From contig WBMW01003151.1 in NCBI GenBank assembly GCA_013396635.1, forward strand, positions 179,084 through 243,083: a DNA stretch of 64,000 bases, given 5' to 3'. Positions 37,407 to 49,000 of the stretch are shown here, in pieces. A program made the translations under genes and the position numbers. This DNA comes from Penelope pileata (taxonomy: Eukaryota; Chordata; Aves; Galliformes; Cracidae). The notes beneath the pieces are model-generated. The model saw only the letters and a list, made by a program, of their open reading frames with translations. It was not told the origin of the DNA and searched no databases. Each line of letters starts with the position of its first letter. The stretch's first letter is position 1.

Positions 37407-40400
37407 GAAGGGGATGAGAGAAAAGGTGGAAAACAGTTTGTGTAGTGCAGTGTTCCTTTTCTGCGCTGTGTAATTTTTTACTACAAGTGGGAATTAATAG
37501 TGGGAGTGAAAAGGTATATTTTGTAGCTTTTATTTTTTTTCCCCTACAGAAACGTGAGGCTGAAATAGCCCAAAAGATGAAGGAGGAGTCTGAAAGGGTA
37601 GTGAAAGAAGAAAATTTGGCAGAACAGAGGCGAAATAAGGAGAAAATAATATATCAGCAAGAACTGGAGAAACAACTTGAGGAACAGGAGAGGAAGAAGC
37701 AGGATGCTTACGAAGAGTTTCTGAAAGAGAAACTCATGATTGATGAAATTGTGAGGAAGATCTATGAGGAAGACCAAATGTTAGTTTGTTTTTTGATTAT
37801 TTTTTAATCTAAAACTAAAATCACGTATAACTCTATAAAGTGAAGTCAGCTTGCATGTGTTTATTTCATAGGCTAAGGGCCGCTGTAACAAATCATTCCT
37901 ATTCAAGAAAGCTTTTCTTGGTCCCCCTTTAGTAACAAGAAATGGACTTGCATGGGTTTTGCTGTTTAAGAGCCACAGAAATGGCTGTGTCCTTGTTCCC
38001 AGATAGGAAGTCCAGCTTATTTCAGGGAGCGCTCCCACTGTACTGGAAGTGACTGCGGACCACAGATTTGCCCCTCTCCTCCTGTCCCTGCCTCTTCACG
38101 ATGCACGTGGTGTGCCCGCCTCATGTACGTGGACAGGGAAGGAGGATTCTGAGGGCAGGATTGTAGAGGAAGGAGTTCAGCATGAACACACAAAGGTTCA
38201 GAGCTTGTGAGGCATTGGAGCTTCCTTCTCTCCATTCTGTTTGAATGGAGCATGTATAAAACAGTAACAGTGAGCGCCAATGTGCAGAGCCTGTCCTGGG
38301 AAAAGACATCAGATGTGAGATTCCTTTTCAGAGCTGGTTCATTAAAAAGTGTTTGCAATTTAGGCATCTAATTTCCAGCTGAATGGGTAAGGACAGTCAT
38401 TAAATCTTAGTCTCTGCAGTACCTTGTTGATGAGCAGATGATCTGTTTAAGGTCGCTGAGCAGTATGTTAAATAACCACACACTTATTTTTTTTCTACTT
38501 TACACAGGGAAAAACAACTTAAGTTAGAGAAGATGAGAGCAACTCAGACATATATCGAAGAATTTAAAAAAGAACAAGCTATCTGGAGGCAGAGGAGACG
38601 GGAAGAGATGGAAGAAGAAAACAGGAAAATCATGGAGTTTGCCAACAGTCAGAGACAAAGGGAAGAAGATCGGATGGCTAAAGTCAGAGACATGGAGGAG
38701 AAAAAACAAAGACTTCAAGCCATGGTATTAAAAACTAAAATTATGGGAAAATATATTGTATATTTTTGTCTTTCATTTAGAAGTCTTTCCTTCTTGTAAC
38801 AGATTGCCCAGAATCTCGAAAGAGAACAACAGAAGCGTGAAGAACTGGAGCAGGTGCGCCAGGAGCTGTATCTGGAAGAACAGGCAGAGCTGGACAGGCA
38901 GCAGGAGCTGGTGAGTGCCGGGGGGTGGCTGAAGCACTCTCTGTAGCGGGCGGGGGCACTGTCCCTGGAAGTCTGCAGATACATATGGACATTTTGGCAC
39001 CTGTCACATGCCAGGTTTTTTAACACGTAGAAAGTAACAGCTACAGGAATTTTTTTTCTGATACAAATCAGAAAGATTGGCTGAAGATGAAATTTTCCCA
39101 AGTATTTTCAATATATAGGATTTTATTGAATGTCATTTATAGGCAGAAATTGAGAAGAGAATAAGGCAACGCCTAGACTTAAGGCAAACGTACGAAGAGC
39201 AATTGGCTTTAAAGAAGACGTTGCAACAAGCTGTGCAAGAGGAGGAGGAAGCCTTCAGACAGCAGATGCTGGCCAAGTTTGTAGAAGATGATCGCATCGA
39301 ACAGATGAATGCTCAGAAACGAAGAATGAAACAGCTTGAACACAGGAGGGCTGTGGAGAAACTTCTTGAAGACCGTCGCAAGCAATTTGTTGCAGAGAAA
39401 GTAAGACAAGTTTTCAGTGTCACCTTAGGTCTGAACCAAAACAGCTTCATACGAGAATACTCTATCCCAAGAAACAAGGAGGTTGTGACTAGGGAAAGGT
39501 GACAGGAAAATTGCAGAGGAATGGCCGGGGGGAAACGGGCCTTTGTGGAGCTCACTTTGTACAGCTCAGAAGGTAGGAGCCTTGCACAGCTGTCGGTCCT
39601 TGCATACCCGACGTGCTCTGCAGACGGCTCTTCCAGAGCCACGAGATCAGTGACGCAGCTGCTGTCTGCTTCAGCCTCCCTGATCAGCCAGCACTGCTGA
39701 GGGTCTGTAAGGAGGGAGGGTGATTTCAGCCTTGATTTCAGATTGAATTTTGACACAATCCACTAAAAAAAACAAACAAACAAACAAAAAAAACCTCTAT
39801 AAACCTTTTCTGAATTGAAAGCCAACAGTTAGGAAAACCTGTTTATTTTAGGAGCGTGAACTTGAAGAAAGGCAGCTAGAGGAGAGAAGACAAGAAAACA
39901 TCCGTGCAGTTGTTGAAGAAGAGAGACAGAAACTTCTGAAAGAACATGCATCTAAATTACTGGGTTATCTTCCTAGAGTAAGTGAATTGTATTTTTTAAA
40001 TGCTTTCAATGTTTGTTCTATAAATTGGTTTTCTCTTGGCTACTTCAAGGTAAAGTTGCACAGCCATGTAAATTCCCTGGAGTGGCTGGATGTCCTTATT
40101 GTGCCAGCGCTCATGCACTCACCTTTTCTGAATTGGGAAGCAGTGAAAAAATTAGAGGGCCTTTGGGCTGTGGTGCCCTGTGGATGCCTTGTGCAGAGCT
40201 TGCTGATAGCCTCCATGGCCCTTTGCAGAGCCAAAGCTGTTGGGATATGGAATGTGAGTTGTGAAACTGGAGCTTTTCCAGCTAGAAAGGGGCCCACTAA
40301 AAGACCATCCCCACCAGCTTCCTTGGTTCGGGTTCTACGTTACCCGTAGTGCCTTGTATGTCTTGTGCTGGCATGGAAACAAGGCCTCCTCCCTGTGACA

Positions 40401-41535
40401 GTGCAACGAGCGGCAGTGCTTACAGAACAACTGCAAAGCTCACTCCGTTCATCTGTAGATTTTTAAAAGCTAAAAAGACAGAAGCAACTCTTACAACATG
40501 AGTAAACTAGAGCTTATTTTGTGTCATCATCAGAAAGATCGCCTGATGGTGATGGGAGGATGCCTTAAAGATTTTTTTAAAGGTGCACTTAAAGGAGGGA
40601 AGGAATTGCCAGGTATTTAAAGAAATTGTTTTCTGCAGTACTGAACCATATTGTAAACAAAGCACGTTTTAATTTCTAATCAAATAACTAGTGTGCTGGT
40701 TTAGTGGGCAAATGGGTAAGATTTGGAGCTTGAGATTCAGCGAGTTAATTTCCAATGAAGATTTAATTAAAGTGCAACTCAAACAGGCACTACCTTGATG
40801 TAATTTTCTGGTTTGAATTTACTGCTGTAAGAAGCTTTGGCTATTTCAGAGCGTCCAAGGCTTGTATCTGTCCCATGGCATCGATGCCCTGCTTGGCTCT
40901 TTTCTCTGCATCAGCGCTGTACCTGAACAGCGTGTCGCATTTCACGGCACTTCGCTCAGAGAGGGCTGGTAACAACGTTCTACCTAATGCTGAAGTCTCC
41001 AGTACGACTGCAATTTCAACACAACTAAAGGTGGAGATAATGCCCCAACCCAGGCAGCACCTCTTTTCAGTGTAGTTTCTTGATTTTGCTAAACCTACAG
41101 ATGCACTCTGCTGCCAGTAATCACTTGTATTAGAAACAGAATGCAGATAAGTGTTGTCTTTTATATAATGCTAATGTCAGATCTTTACTGGATTCTCATC
41201 CTAATTTGCCTGAACAAAAAAAGCAGTTCTAGGTTAGCACCTAGTACAGCAATTAGAAACTCATCCATTGAATTTTGGTGATGGTTTTCAGAGGTATTTG
41301 TTTTTTAAGGTAACACAGGCTCCATGGATAAAAGCTATTACATTTACTTCCATTAAAAAAAAAAAAAAAAAGCAGAGATCCATAATTATCTCTCATTTGT
41401 TTCATTTTCTGCAGTGCTTCTTTCTCCTTATTGCAGGGAACACTCAAAGGTGAAGATGACATAAACATGCTTGGGGAGGAATTTAGGTTGGCTTATCAGA
41501 AGAGAAGAGATAATGCATCTTCTGAAGAGACCTGA
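35781..41535 (+). CDS. MNS1: MNS1, meiosis-specific nuclear structural protein 1 (nine exons)
   Basis: MNS1 is a coiled-coil protein of the axoneme in motile cilia and sperm flagella. It is needed for sperm tails and for left-right patterning, and is reported to work with outer dynein arm docking proteins. Exons: 35781-35783, 35859-35923, 36539-36641, 37550-37779, 38508-38724, 38803-38910, 39143-39400, 39852-39977 and 41437-41535. All splice sites are GT-AG and all phases agree. The visible product is 402 residues, nearly all charged alpha-helix; family hallmarks are LNKERAAQIAEKEAMQYEKM, KEKLMIDEIVRKIYEEDQM and MLAKFVEDDRIEQMNAQKRR. The C-terminal motif LLGYLP precedes a short tail ending in SSEET. 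From memory the human protein has about 495 residues. The shortfall comes from an N at 35867 replacing the middle of exon 2; at least 98 of the lost bases sit at 34316-34413. MNS1 faces TEX9 tail to tail. Confidence 0.93.
35859..35923 (+). CDS. MNS1: MNS1 exon 2 (internal gap)
   Basis: Acceptor CCCGCAG ends at 35858 and donor GTGGGA starts at 35924. The right part reads LKREELRDEKMRQQLREN, matching the conserved MNS1 region before the exon 3 sequence. The N at 35867 stands for an unsized gap; the frame happens to stay open across it. Confidence 0.8.
35988..36372 (-). mobile_element. CR1 retroposon 3' fragment in MNS1 intron 2
   Basis: The left end (GGTTTGGGTTGGAGGGGACC) is the reverse complement of the CR1 3' end. 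CR1-typical sequence continues to the right (GGGATGGGGCACCCACGG; CCTCCTGACATCAGCCCTAA). The copy is about 0.38 kb, 5'-truncated, minus orientation, and fills most of MNS1 intron 2. Confidence 0.88.
36539..36641 (+). CDS. MNS1: MNS1 exon 3
   Basis: Strong acceptor (TTCTTTTTTCCCTCCCAG), donor GTAACG. It encodes a serine completed with exon 2, then LELRELEQKLRSAYLNKERA, the best-conserved N-terminal part of the protein. Confidence 0.92.
37378..37406. repeat. (GT)14 microsatellite in MNS1 intron 3
   Basis: Perfect GT dinucleotide run of 29 bases, likely length-variable. Confidence 0.97.
37550..37779 (+). CDS. MNS1: MNS1 exon 4
   Basis: Acceptor TTTTCCCCTACAG, phase 0. Encodes KREAEIAQKMKEESERV through IVRKIYEEDQ. 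It ends in AT, completed by G from exon 5 to a methionine codon. The donor GTTAGT is a weaker match than usual. Confidence 0.92.
38508..38724 (+). CDS. MNS1: MNS1 exon 5
   Basis: Acceptor CTTTACACAG, donor GTATTA. Encodes EKQLKLEKMRATQTYIEEF and the conserved REEMEEENRKIMEFANSQRQ. Confidence 0.93.
38803..38910 (+). CDS. MNS1: MNS1 exon 6
   Basis: Acceptor TTCTTGTAACAG, donor GTGAGT. 36 codons, IAQNLEREQQKREELEQVRQ onward; the intron before it is only 78 bases long. Confidence 0.92.
39143..39400 (+). CDS. MNS1: MNS1 exon 7
   Basis: Acceptor TCATTTATAG, donor GTAAGA. 86 codons including the conserved MLAKFVEDDRIEQMNAQKRR and KQLEHRRAVEKLLEDRR. Confidence 0.94.
39852..39977 (+). CDS. MNS1: MNS1 exon 8
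   Basis: Acceptor GTTTATTTTAG, donor GTAAGT. 42 codons, ERELEERQLEERRQENIRAV to KEHASKLLGYLPR. Confidence 0.94.
41437..41535 (+). CDS. MNS1: MNS1 exon 9 (last coding)
   Basis: Acceptor CTCCTTATTGCAG. Encodes GTLKGEDDINMLGEEFRLAY and a short polar tail, stop TGA at 41533-41535. It follows a 1.46 kb intron, the longest in the gene. Confidence 0.93.
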   Translation, partial: GTLKGEDDINMLGEEFRLAYQKRRDNASSEET

Positions 41536-41721
41536 AATCTGCACTGCCTGCTCTCCTGCTTTGCCACTAGATGTCATCTGATTGCTGAAGAAAATTTCCA
41601 TTTGCTGTTAACAGCAAGGAACTCCTTTTTATTCTCACAGAAAGTCTCCATTTTAAGACTGGAGTTCTAAACTGATGAACAGCTCCTTTTATTTAATTGT
41701 GTTGTGCTTGTATTTTTATTC

Positions 41722-41727
41722 AATAAA
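41722..41727 (+). terminator. MNS1: MNS1 poly(A) signal
   Basis: AATAAA 187 bases after the stop codon. Cleavage is expected at about 41740-41760. Confidence 0.85.
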
Positions 41728-41872
41728 CTGTTATGGATTTCTCAATTACCTGCCAGTTACAGAATACACCTGAGTTAGGGATGGAGCAGTGTTTAAAGAT
41801 GTTTTCTTCAGCAACTCCACAGCAGCCTAGGGCAGTGTAAATTCACACGGGTATTGCATAATGCCTGCAGCA

Positions 41873-41930
41873 CGGGGGTTGGAACCTGGTGATCCTCAGG
41901 CTCCCTCCAACCCAGGCCGTTCTGTGATAA
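41873..41930 (+). mobile_element. CR1 3' tail fragment between MNS1 and TEX9
   Basis: GGGGTTGGAACCTGGTGATC followed by CTCCCTCCAACCCAGGCCGTTCTGTGA is a diverged CR1 3' end in plus orientation, about 60 bases. Confidence 0.75.
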
Positions 41931-42600
41931 TCATAGTGCACTACTTCTGTTTCTAATTTAAAGATTTATCTACATTTGCATTATACTACTAAATTGCTGA
42001 CCTAACTGTAGTTCTCATCACTGCTAAAAGGAGGTACTCGTTTCACTGCTAGCTCATGTTACTTCGCTGGTAGGACCTAAAGAGATGCAGTGCTCAGTTT
42101 GAGGTCCCAGTTGTTGTTGATAACCTTATTTCTGTACATAAACTTACTGCGTGTCATGTTCCTTCTGAATTACTCTGAGGGAGGAATCCACTGAAATAGC
42201 TGAGGTTTAACACAGCTTCATGCCACCAGCACGAGCTTTTATTGCTCCTGTTCATTAATGTACGAGATACGCTCAGCTCATCTCCCCCCAAATTTTTATC
42301 TAGCTCCCAATTATAATGATGAGATAATAAAATCTGACTGTATCCATGAGCAGCATCTGATAACCACGGACACACTCAGATTTTTTACCTTGACTAAATG
42401 AAGTAGGAGTTTTAAACAATGCCCTGTAATTACAGGATTACAGTCCATCTGGATATCGAGGGGCACATCTCGTGTGTGGCTGGCATAAACACTGGGTGAG
42501 ATTAACAGCTGAAACAAACTCGGTTGCCACACTAGGCATGTGTAAGGGGAGATCTGTTATGGAAGAACACTTTGCAAACATAATTGGACAAGGACATTTC
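41931..42600. other. Short intergenic gap between convergent 3' ends
   Basis: No gene or clear repeat. It separates the MNS1 and TEX9 polyadenylation signals. Confidence 0.6.
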
Positions 42601-42606
42601 TATTAA

Positions 42607-42612
42607 TTTATT
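42607..42612 (-). terminator. TEX9: TEX9 poly(A) signal
   Basis: TTTATT on the plus strand is AATAAA on the minus strand, 312 bases after the TEX9 stop codon. It is the first canonical hexamer met downstream. Confidence 0.7.
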
Positions 42613-42924
42613 TGTCAAAACAAGGAATTTTCTAAAACTAAACACTGGCTTCTCTTTGGACTGAATATTACCTCATCTTACAAACAGTTTTGAATCCTGG
42701 AACATAAACTGGTAACAAAGTTCACTTGCATTCTGTGCCTCTTTGCTCATTACAGAACAGACAGTTTGCCTTGAAACTTCTGAAGAAATCTGCATGTCAA
42801 ATGATGTTCCAAAACAAGCTATCGGGCTTTTAAAAGTTAAATAACTTCAACGTAAGCAAAATAAACAAAAATCACTTCACTGTGATATGTTAACTGCTAA
42901 CAAACAGGAGGGTTTTGTAGTGAA

Positions 42925-43002
42925 TCAGTGATTACCCCACTCCAGAGCTTTCATGAATTCCTCTTCAGTAAAAGAAAGCATCCTAGCAGCTTCCATGTGC
43001 AT
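42925..43002 (-). CDS. TEX9: TEX9 exon 11 (last coding)
   Basis: Acceptor ATTTCTTTTGAG, preceded by a long U-rich tract. It encodes MHMEAARMLSFTEEEFMKAL and ends in EWGNH with stop TGA at 42927-42925. Confidence 0.95.
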   Translation of the reverse strand: MHMEAARMLSFTEEEFMKALEWGNH

Positions 43003-46000
43003 CTCAAAAGAAATAAAAAAAAAAAATCAGGAGCAGAAGATAAATGAGCATAAATGACAAAGTCATAACACAAAGCCCTGCATGACTGGGATAGCTGGAA
43101 GGGGCTGCAGATCTCCTGTTCTGTGTTTTCCTACTATGGTTCTGACGGCAGCTCACCTGTTTAAGATGAAGTTGCTATTCATATTTTCTGCAAAAGTTTG
43201 TTTTTATAATGTAAGGATTGTGATAAACGTTATGGTTAATACTGCAACTTCACCTCCAGTAAAACAGGACAAGTAGCTTTTCTTAGTTCTTTGTATTGCT
43301 TTAAAAACATTTTTAATGGAGCGTGGAAGTTAGTGGAAAACTGACAACTCCTGTGACCTCTAAAAAACATACACAGAACATTGCATGCATTCCTACAAGC
43401 TGATCAATATTCAGCTGACTTTAAAGCTATTACAGACCAAATGTATCATGAAGATTAATTCAGAGAACCAGTGCTGCTAAAATATATGATTTAACATTAA
43501 ATTAGTATTTTAGCAGAAGAACAGAACACCATTATAAATTAGCATAATCAGCATGGAACTAATAGGCCTTGATGACGAGAGCAGGAGCTGAGCGCTCGCT
43601 GCTACACCCCGCGTATCACTCCATACTGGGAGGGTCCGGTCCGGCACACCTATAGCACACAGCACGTTGCCTGGAGTGGAACACTGAACGGAACAAACAG
43701 AACTTTTAACCTTATCACAAGGCTGTTTTATGCCTTAAAGTTAGAATTGTTTTGAAGAATATCATCAAAGTGATTGAAGGAGAAAACAAAGACTTAACAG
43801 CCAGCATATTTGCACAGAGCAATCACTTGGACAGGTGCAGCAGCCAGAAACCCCTGGAAGCTCACTGGGGTGCAGATGCTGTCACAGCAAATGCCACAGA
43901 TGTGCCACGTCCTCATCTCCCTACCATCTCTTTACCCACCAACACTTCAAGCCATGAGGAAAGTGTCCCAGCTAAGCAGTATTTACTTGGAATGCCTTTT
44001 TTTTTTTTAACAGAGTAGCTATGTTTTGAAGCAAATGGGAGCAGTTCATGTCTACAAGGTATCTGATTTTTCTCTGTACATACCCGGACACCTTGTCAGT
44101 TCCAGTCAACAATGAGAAAGTGTATGCAGTTCCCACAGACAGAGTAAAGCTCAGATCTAACTTCCCTAGATCCCGTTTCAAACTAAGATTTTCCATGAGC
44201 TTCTCTCTTTTAAGACAAGCAGAGAATGGTCTGAAAAGACCGATTTGAACACCAGGAACTGCTTGCTGGCAGCTGCAACTCATCGTACTACTGACACTTA
44301 ATACCTTTTGGGTTTTTTTCCTCTACATGTAGTAGCATATCCTCACCTTCAGGTTATCTGTACCTGCCTGTGTGCATCTGAATCTACAGGAATATACTAC
44401 ACAGGTGGCCCAGGTTAGGTTTTCCTCAGTAATTCAACAAAAGGCTGGTGTGAAATAAACCTCAAGTTCTTCTGGTGATTACGTTATATTGGTCTCATGT
44501 GTGCTGTAGCTGCTCTTCCCAGTGCCTTCTGCTGGAAGTATAAAAGGCAGCATTAGCACCTGTCTCTCAAGTTCTTCCTGTTCTGAAGGGATGACAACTA
44601 GCAGCAACCTTTTTCTGTGACTGCATACAATCTTTTTAATAATTGAAGGTAAGTAGTTTCTATCTTCAGTTCTGATATGATATTCATAACTTTTTAAAAC
44701 ATATTTAGTTAATTTTTCTGTAGCTCGTCTAACACCACTTTTGCTTTGGTCAACAAAAGTGCTGCCTTTTGGCACCCCTTTCAGGGAATTTGTGTTCCAG
44801 AGAGCAAATGGGGTAGCTCACGTATAGAGTGTCTGTTGAGTGAATGTTGTATCTTTTTCTTTTCCCCTTCTCAAAATAACCTTGAAGAGTCAGGCAAGGC
44901 TAAGCTAGCACTGTTTTGGTTAGATGTATTCCCAAGATTTCTTCAGGATTCTGTTACTGCCAGAAAAACTCTTGTCTTGTGTTTGAGATGTATTCAAAAT
45001 CCAAGGGTGTCTTTCCATGCTGTAGTCCTCCATTCTCAGGATAAGTATGTGCAGACTGTTTTATGAAGTGGCAACTTCATACAGAACTGCTCTTTCTCTC
45101 TGGAGGCTCAACAGCTTCAAGCGTTTACAAAGTGTCTGGCGATCACTGCAGCACTCCAGAGGGTAAATGTTCTATTTTCTTATCAGCAAGGCTAGCCCTC
45201 CTGAGGTGCTTCTGCTCAACTCACCATTCCTTGCTTTCTTTATCTGACAGCTTTGGTTTGAGAGTGCAAAAAGAGCAGCCTTACCTCTACCACTGATACT
45301 TCCCATTCTACCACACTGTCCAGGGACTCAGGCCGTTAAAAGATTCAGCAGTGAGCAAATGTGAACCACTCTGCTGAGATTGTACTTAGACAGCTCTGAA
45401 GCGTGTAGTTCTGCTAATCACCTGTGCAGTCTCAGAAAGAGAACTGACACAAGTGACTGCACACAATCCTAATGCCATCCTTTAAGTGAAAGGTGTGTTG
45501 GAAGCATAAGACCTAAATGCACCAGTAACTGGGAAGTTGTTTTTTTTTTAATTTGGGCAACATCCTTTAGTACATACTCTTTTAACTTTAATTCATGAAA
45601 ACCTACAGGGTCTTTCAATTTATTCCAGATTTGTATGTGTACAGAACACAAAGAAGCAACATTAGCAGAGAAGGACGTACTTTGAGAACCCAGGAAGAAC
45701 GTGGGCTGAAGTGCAATGGCTTAATCATGAGAGGGCACTGTGTTGCAGCTGCTGGTAGAACAAGAAATATGCCGGGGTGGGGGGGGGGGGGGGNAGCACC
45801 CCAGGGAGCTGCTGGTACTACCTGAACAGTACTTCTATTGAACAGATAGTTGATCTCAAAGCTTCTCAGTGAGAATCTTTCACCATGCCACGATATGTTC
45901 CAAGTTACGTTAGCGATGTGTACTAGTAAAAGTGAAGTTGCTGCTCCCCTGCAGTGAAGATCCCTGGTTTGGGGGCTCTAGTTTACATGAGTGCATTACT

Positions 46001-49000
46001 TGAAAACAGACAAATTCAGATAAGTTATCTGAAAGACAACAATACTTTGGTCCTTACCTTTTGTCTCTTTAAAATATCAATTAACTTCAGCTGCTTTTTG
46101 AAACCTGTCATTAGTTCTCCTTTTTGTTTCTGCAGCTTCTTGTTTTCTGTTTTTAATTCTTCAATTGTTTTGAGTTCTTGGTTAGCTGCATCCTACCATG
46201 GGAAGAAGAGAAACGTATTACTCATTGAAGTGAAGCTTTAACCAGAGGAAATTGACATAATGTTATAAAATTATAAGTATTAGCCACATATGACACTTCA
46301 GGAAAGAAACTGGATACATTAAAATATTCCTTCCCCCAAACTTGAGAAAATAAAGACTCAAAAGATAGCATTTTTTGGCTTCTACTGAGGAATCACAAGA
46401 AACAGGCAAACTACAATATTAATGTATATTTATTTGGCATGTAAGAGTACTTCCCTCTCTTTCTAGGCACATCTCATTTTCAAAAAAAAAGGCAAAAATC
46501 AGATGGGTTATGATTTGATTCTATGCACTTTTCTGCAGTATCATCATCAGAAGCAAGTTACCAAGCCCCCTAGTGATGTGCTGCAAGTTACTTCTGGGAT
46601 AGTCTGCAAAAGCTGGCGTACTTCCTAAGCTGATCACACCTCTTTCTTGTTCTAGCATTACTGAATCATCACAGATTTAAACTTGTTCTTCAAAACCACT
46701 GTACCTTGCTACTTTGCTTCAGTTTATTCAGCTCTGCTTTGTACTTTCCTGCTTCTTCCAGGGCCCTGTTTAAGCGAACCTCTGTTGCACTCTGGCTGGT
46801 TGTGGCCTGCTTTTGCATGCGCTTTAAATTCTCCAATTCCTATATAGGAAGCAAAGGATAAAAACCAACATTATGAATCACGGTATTTTAAGGTTGGCCA
46901 TACAAGCAACACATTCACAGCAAGGCTCATCCATGGGAACTTGTTAGCAGATTTCTGTGGCCTGCAAACAGAATCAAAGCCCATTAAATCCACTGCTATA
47001 ACAAGCTCTTTTTCCTTTTTCCCTTGAAGTCTTGAAAATGGGTCTGTCTTTCTAACCTCTCCTAACGTTCTCTGAAATGTATTGTGGAGCTGCTCATATA
47101 AGACCACAGGACTGACTTAACTTTTGGGTGTAACCTTTTCTTTTAAGCCCAAAAAATGGGGAAAAAATACTGCTACATCCCATCTAGGGCAGATTATAGT
47201 GCAATGGCTAGTATTTGCAGCTGCTGCTTTACCTCTCTTTCTCACAGATCATCACATTTAATTACCAACAAGAAGTTAAAACAGCCTGCTGAAGGTGCCT
47301 CAGGGCAGTGACTATGTCATCTAGCAGAAAATAGTTCATCAAGTGTTTATGGCAACAATCAAAACAGTTCCCTCTTATCTCTGATGAGAGCATTTCATAG
47401 TGTGCTAAGTGGGGAAATAAGAGACCAAGCTGAGAAACACAGTAATGAGATTAAAGATCAGGGAATACAGATAAAAACACAAAGTAGTAGAAATAATTCT
47501 GGCAGAGCACATCTTGTCATTTGTGGAAAAGAAATAGACTTCAGAAAAATCTGCTGGTTATATTACATATACCACACAACACTGCTACAGGATTTTCATG
47601 TCAACCTCTAGCTCTCAGCAATTAAAGAAAAGCACATGCTGCTCTTAGATTAAGTTCCAAACAAAGGAAGCTGGGGATGAGGCCATCTGCTCTAACTGGG
47701 CACCTATAGCATTTTGCATATGTGGCCTACAGCAGGAGCCAGGTCCATCTTGATGCATCCTGACTGTGGCGGCTGGTTCTCAGACAGTCTGTCCTAGAGA
47801 ACCAGGAGCCAGCCTTTCCTCTGCCTGCAGAGAATACTGAATCAGCAAGCTTTACAACTTGCAACAAAATTTTTGTTACCAAGAGTAATTTTTAACAACT
47901 ATAATTGAAACAACTATAATTGAAATCAGGAAAACACAATTTTCCTGTATTTTTTCAAGATTTCTTCATGGATTTGACGGCAGTTTCTGAAAAGTTTGTT
48001 TTGTCTCTTGCAGGTCTTATACACAAGAATTTAATCTTAAAATACAGAATATGATTGTAGAAGCAGAAGAAAAGCAATAACCCAAATATATCATTTCATC
48101 CTTCTACAAAGTGATTAAACACCTCACAATAAAATTTCTAAAACTGTTATCAGAGATTGAAATGCCAATGGAATCACTGGATGTGAATCTGTACAACCAG
48201 TCTGCAGGAGGTGACTGGATGCTCTGCTCCCCTCACGAGATGCACGGATCTCATCTGCAATACCTTTCTGAGCGCAATGACCTCTTGCTGTAGTCCTTCA
48301 CTTTTCTGGTTTGCTTCTTGTGATGACGCTTTGTACTTCTCGGTCTGAGACTGCTGCGCACTGAGCATTCGTTGCAGTCGATTCCTTTCTTCTTCAGCAT
48401 CTTTAAGCTGAGACTTCAAATCCTGATTTTCATCATCCTGTTTGACAGCAGTTAGCAAAAACAAAGCATTGCAAGGAAGCAGTAGAATACTGTGATGGTA
48501 ATATTTGTACATTTATTTACAAAATATATTGTAGATATGAAGATGTTCATTTTTGGAATGTTATTTTATAGTATTTAGATTCTTCATTATGAATTTCACA
48601 ATACTTTTGAAGACAAACTAAGAAAAACCACTGATTTACCAAGACAGTGCTACAAAAAACAAATGTTTTTCTCATTTAAATTTCTGCAGTCTCCTATTTG
48701 GGACTGTCTGCAGTAATATGTAAAACATTTAATTTCCCGTAATTCAAAGGCTGTGAGCACCATCAGTGTTACAGAATAATAATGGCATGTAGATATTTTG
48801 TGGCATTTCTGTGAGAATAGCTAAATGTACACGAGGAATAATTTCAGGGGAAAGAATATAATTACTACTAAATCAATCCTGTATGTTTTAGGGGATTGTC
48901 TGGTTTTGACTTAGAAGTGAGCTGATGTTCCAGGACACATCAAGGACTCAAATCCATGTTTCTCCTTCCACCAAGTGAATCCTGTATTAGCTTCATGACC

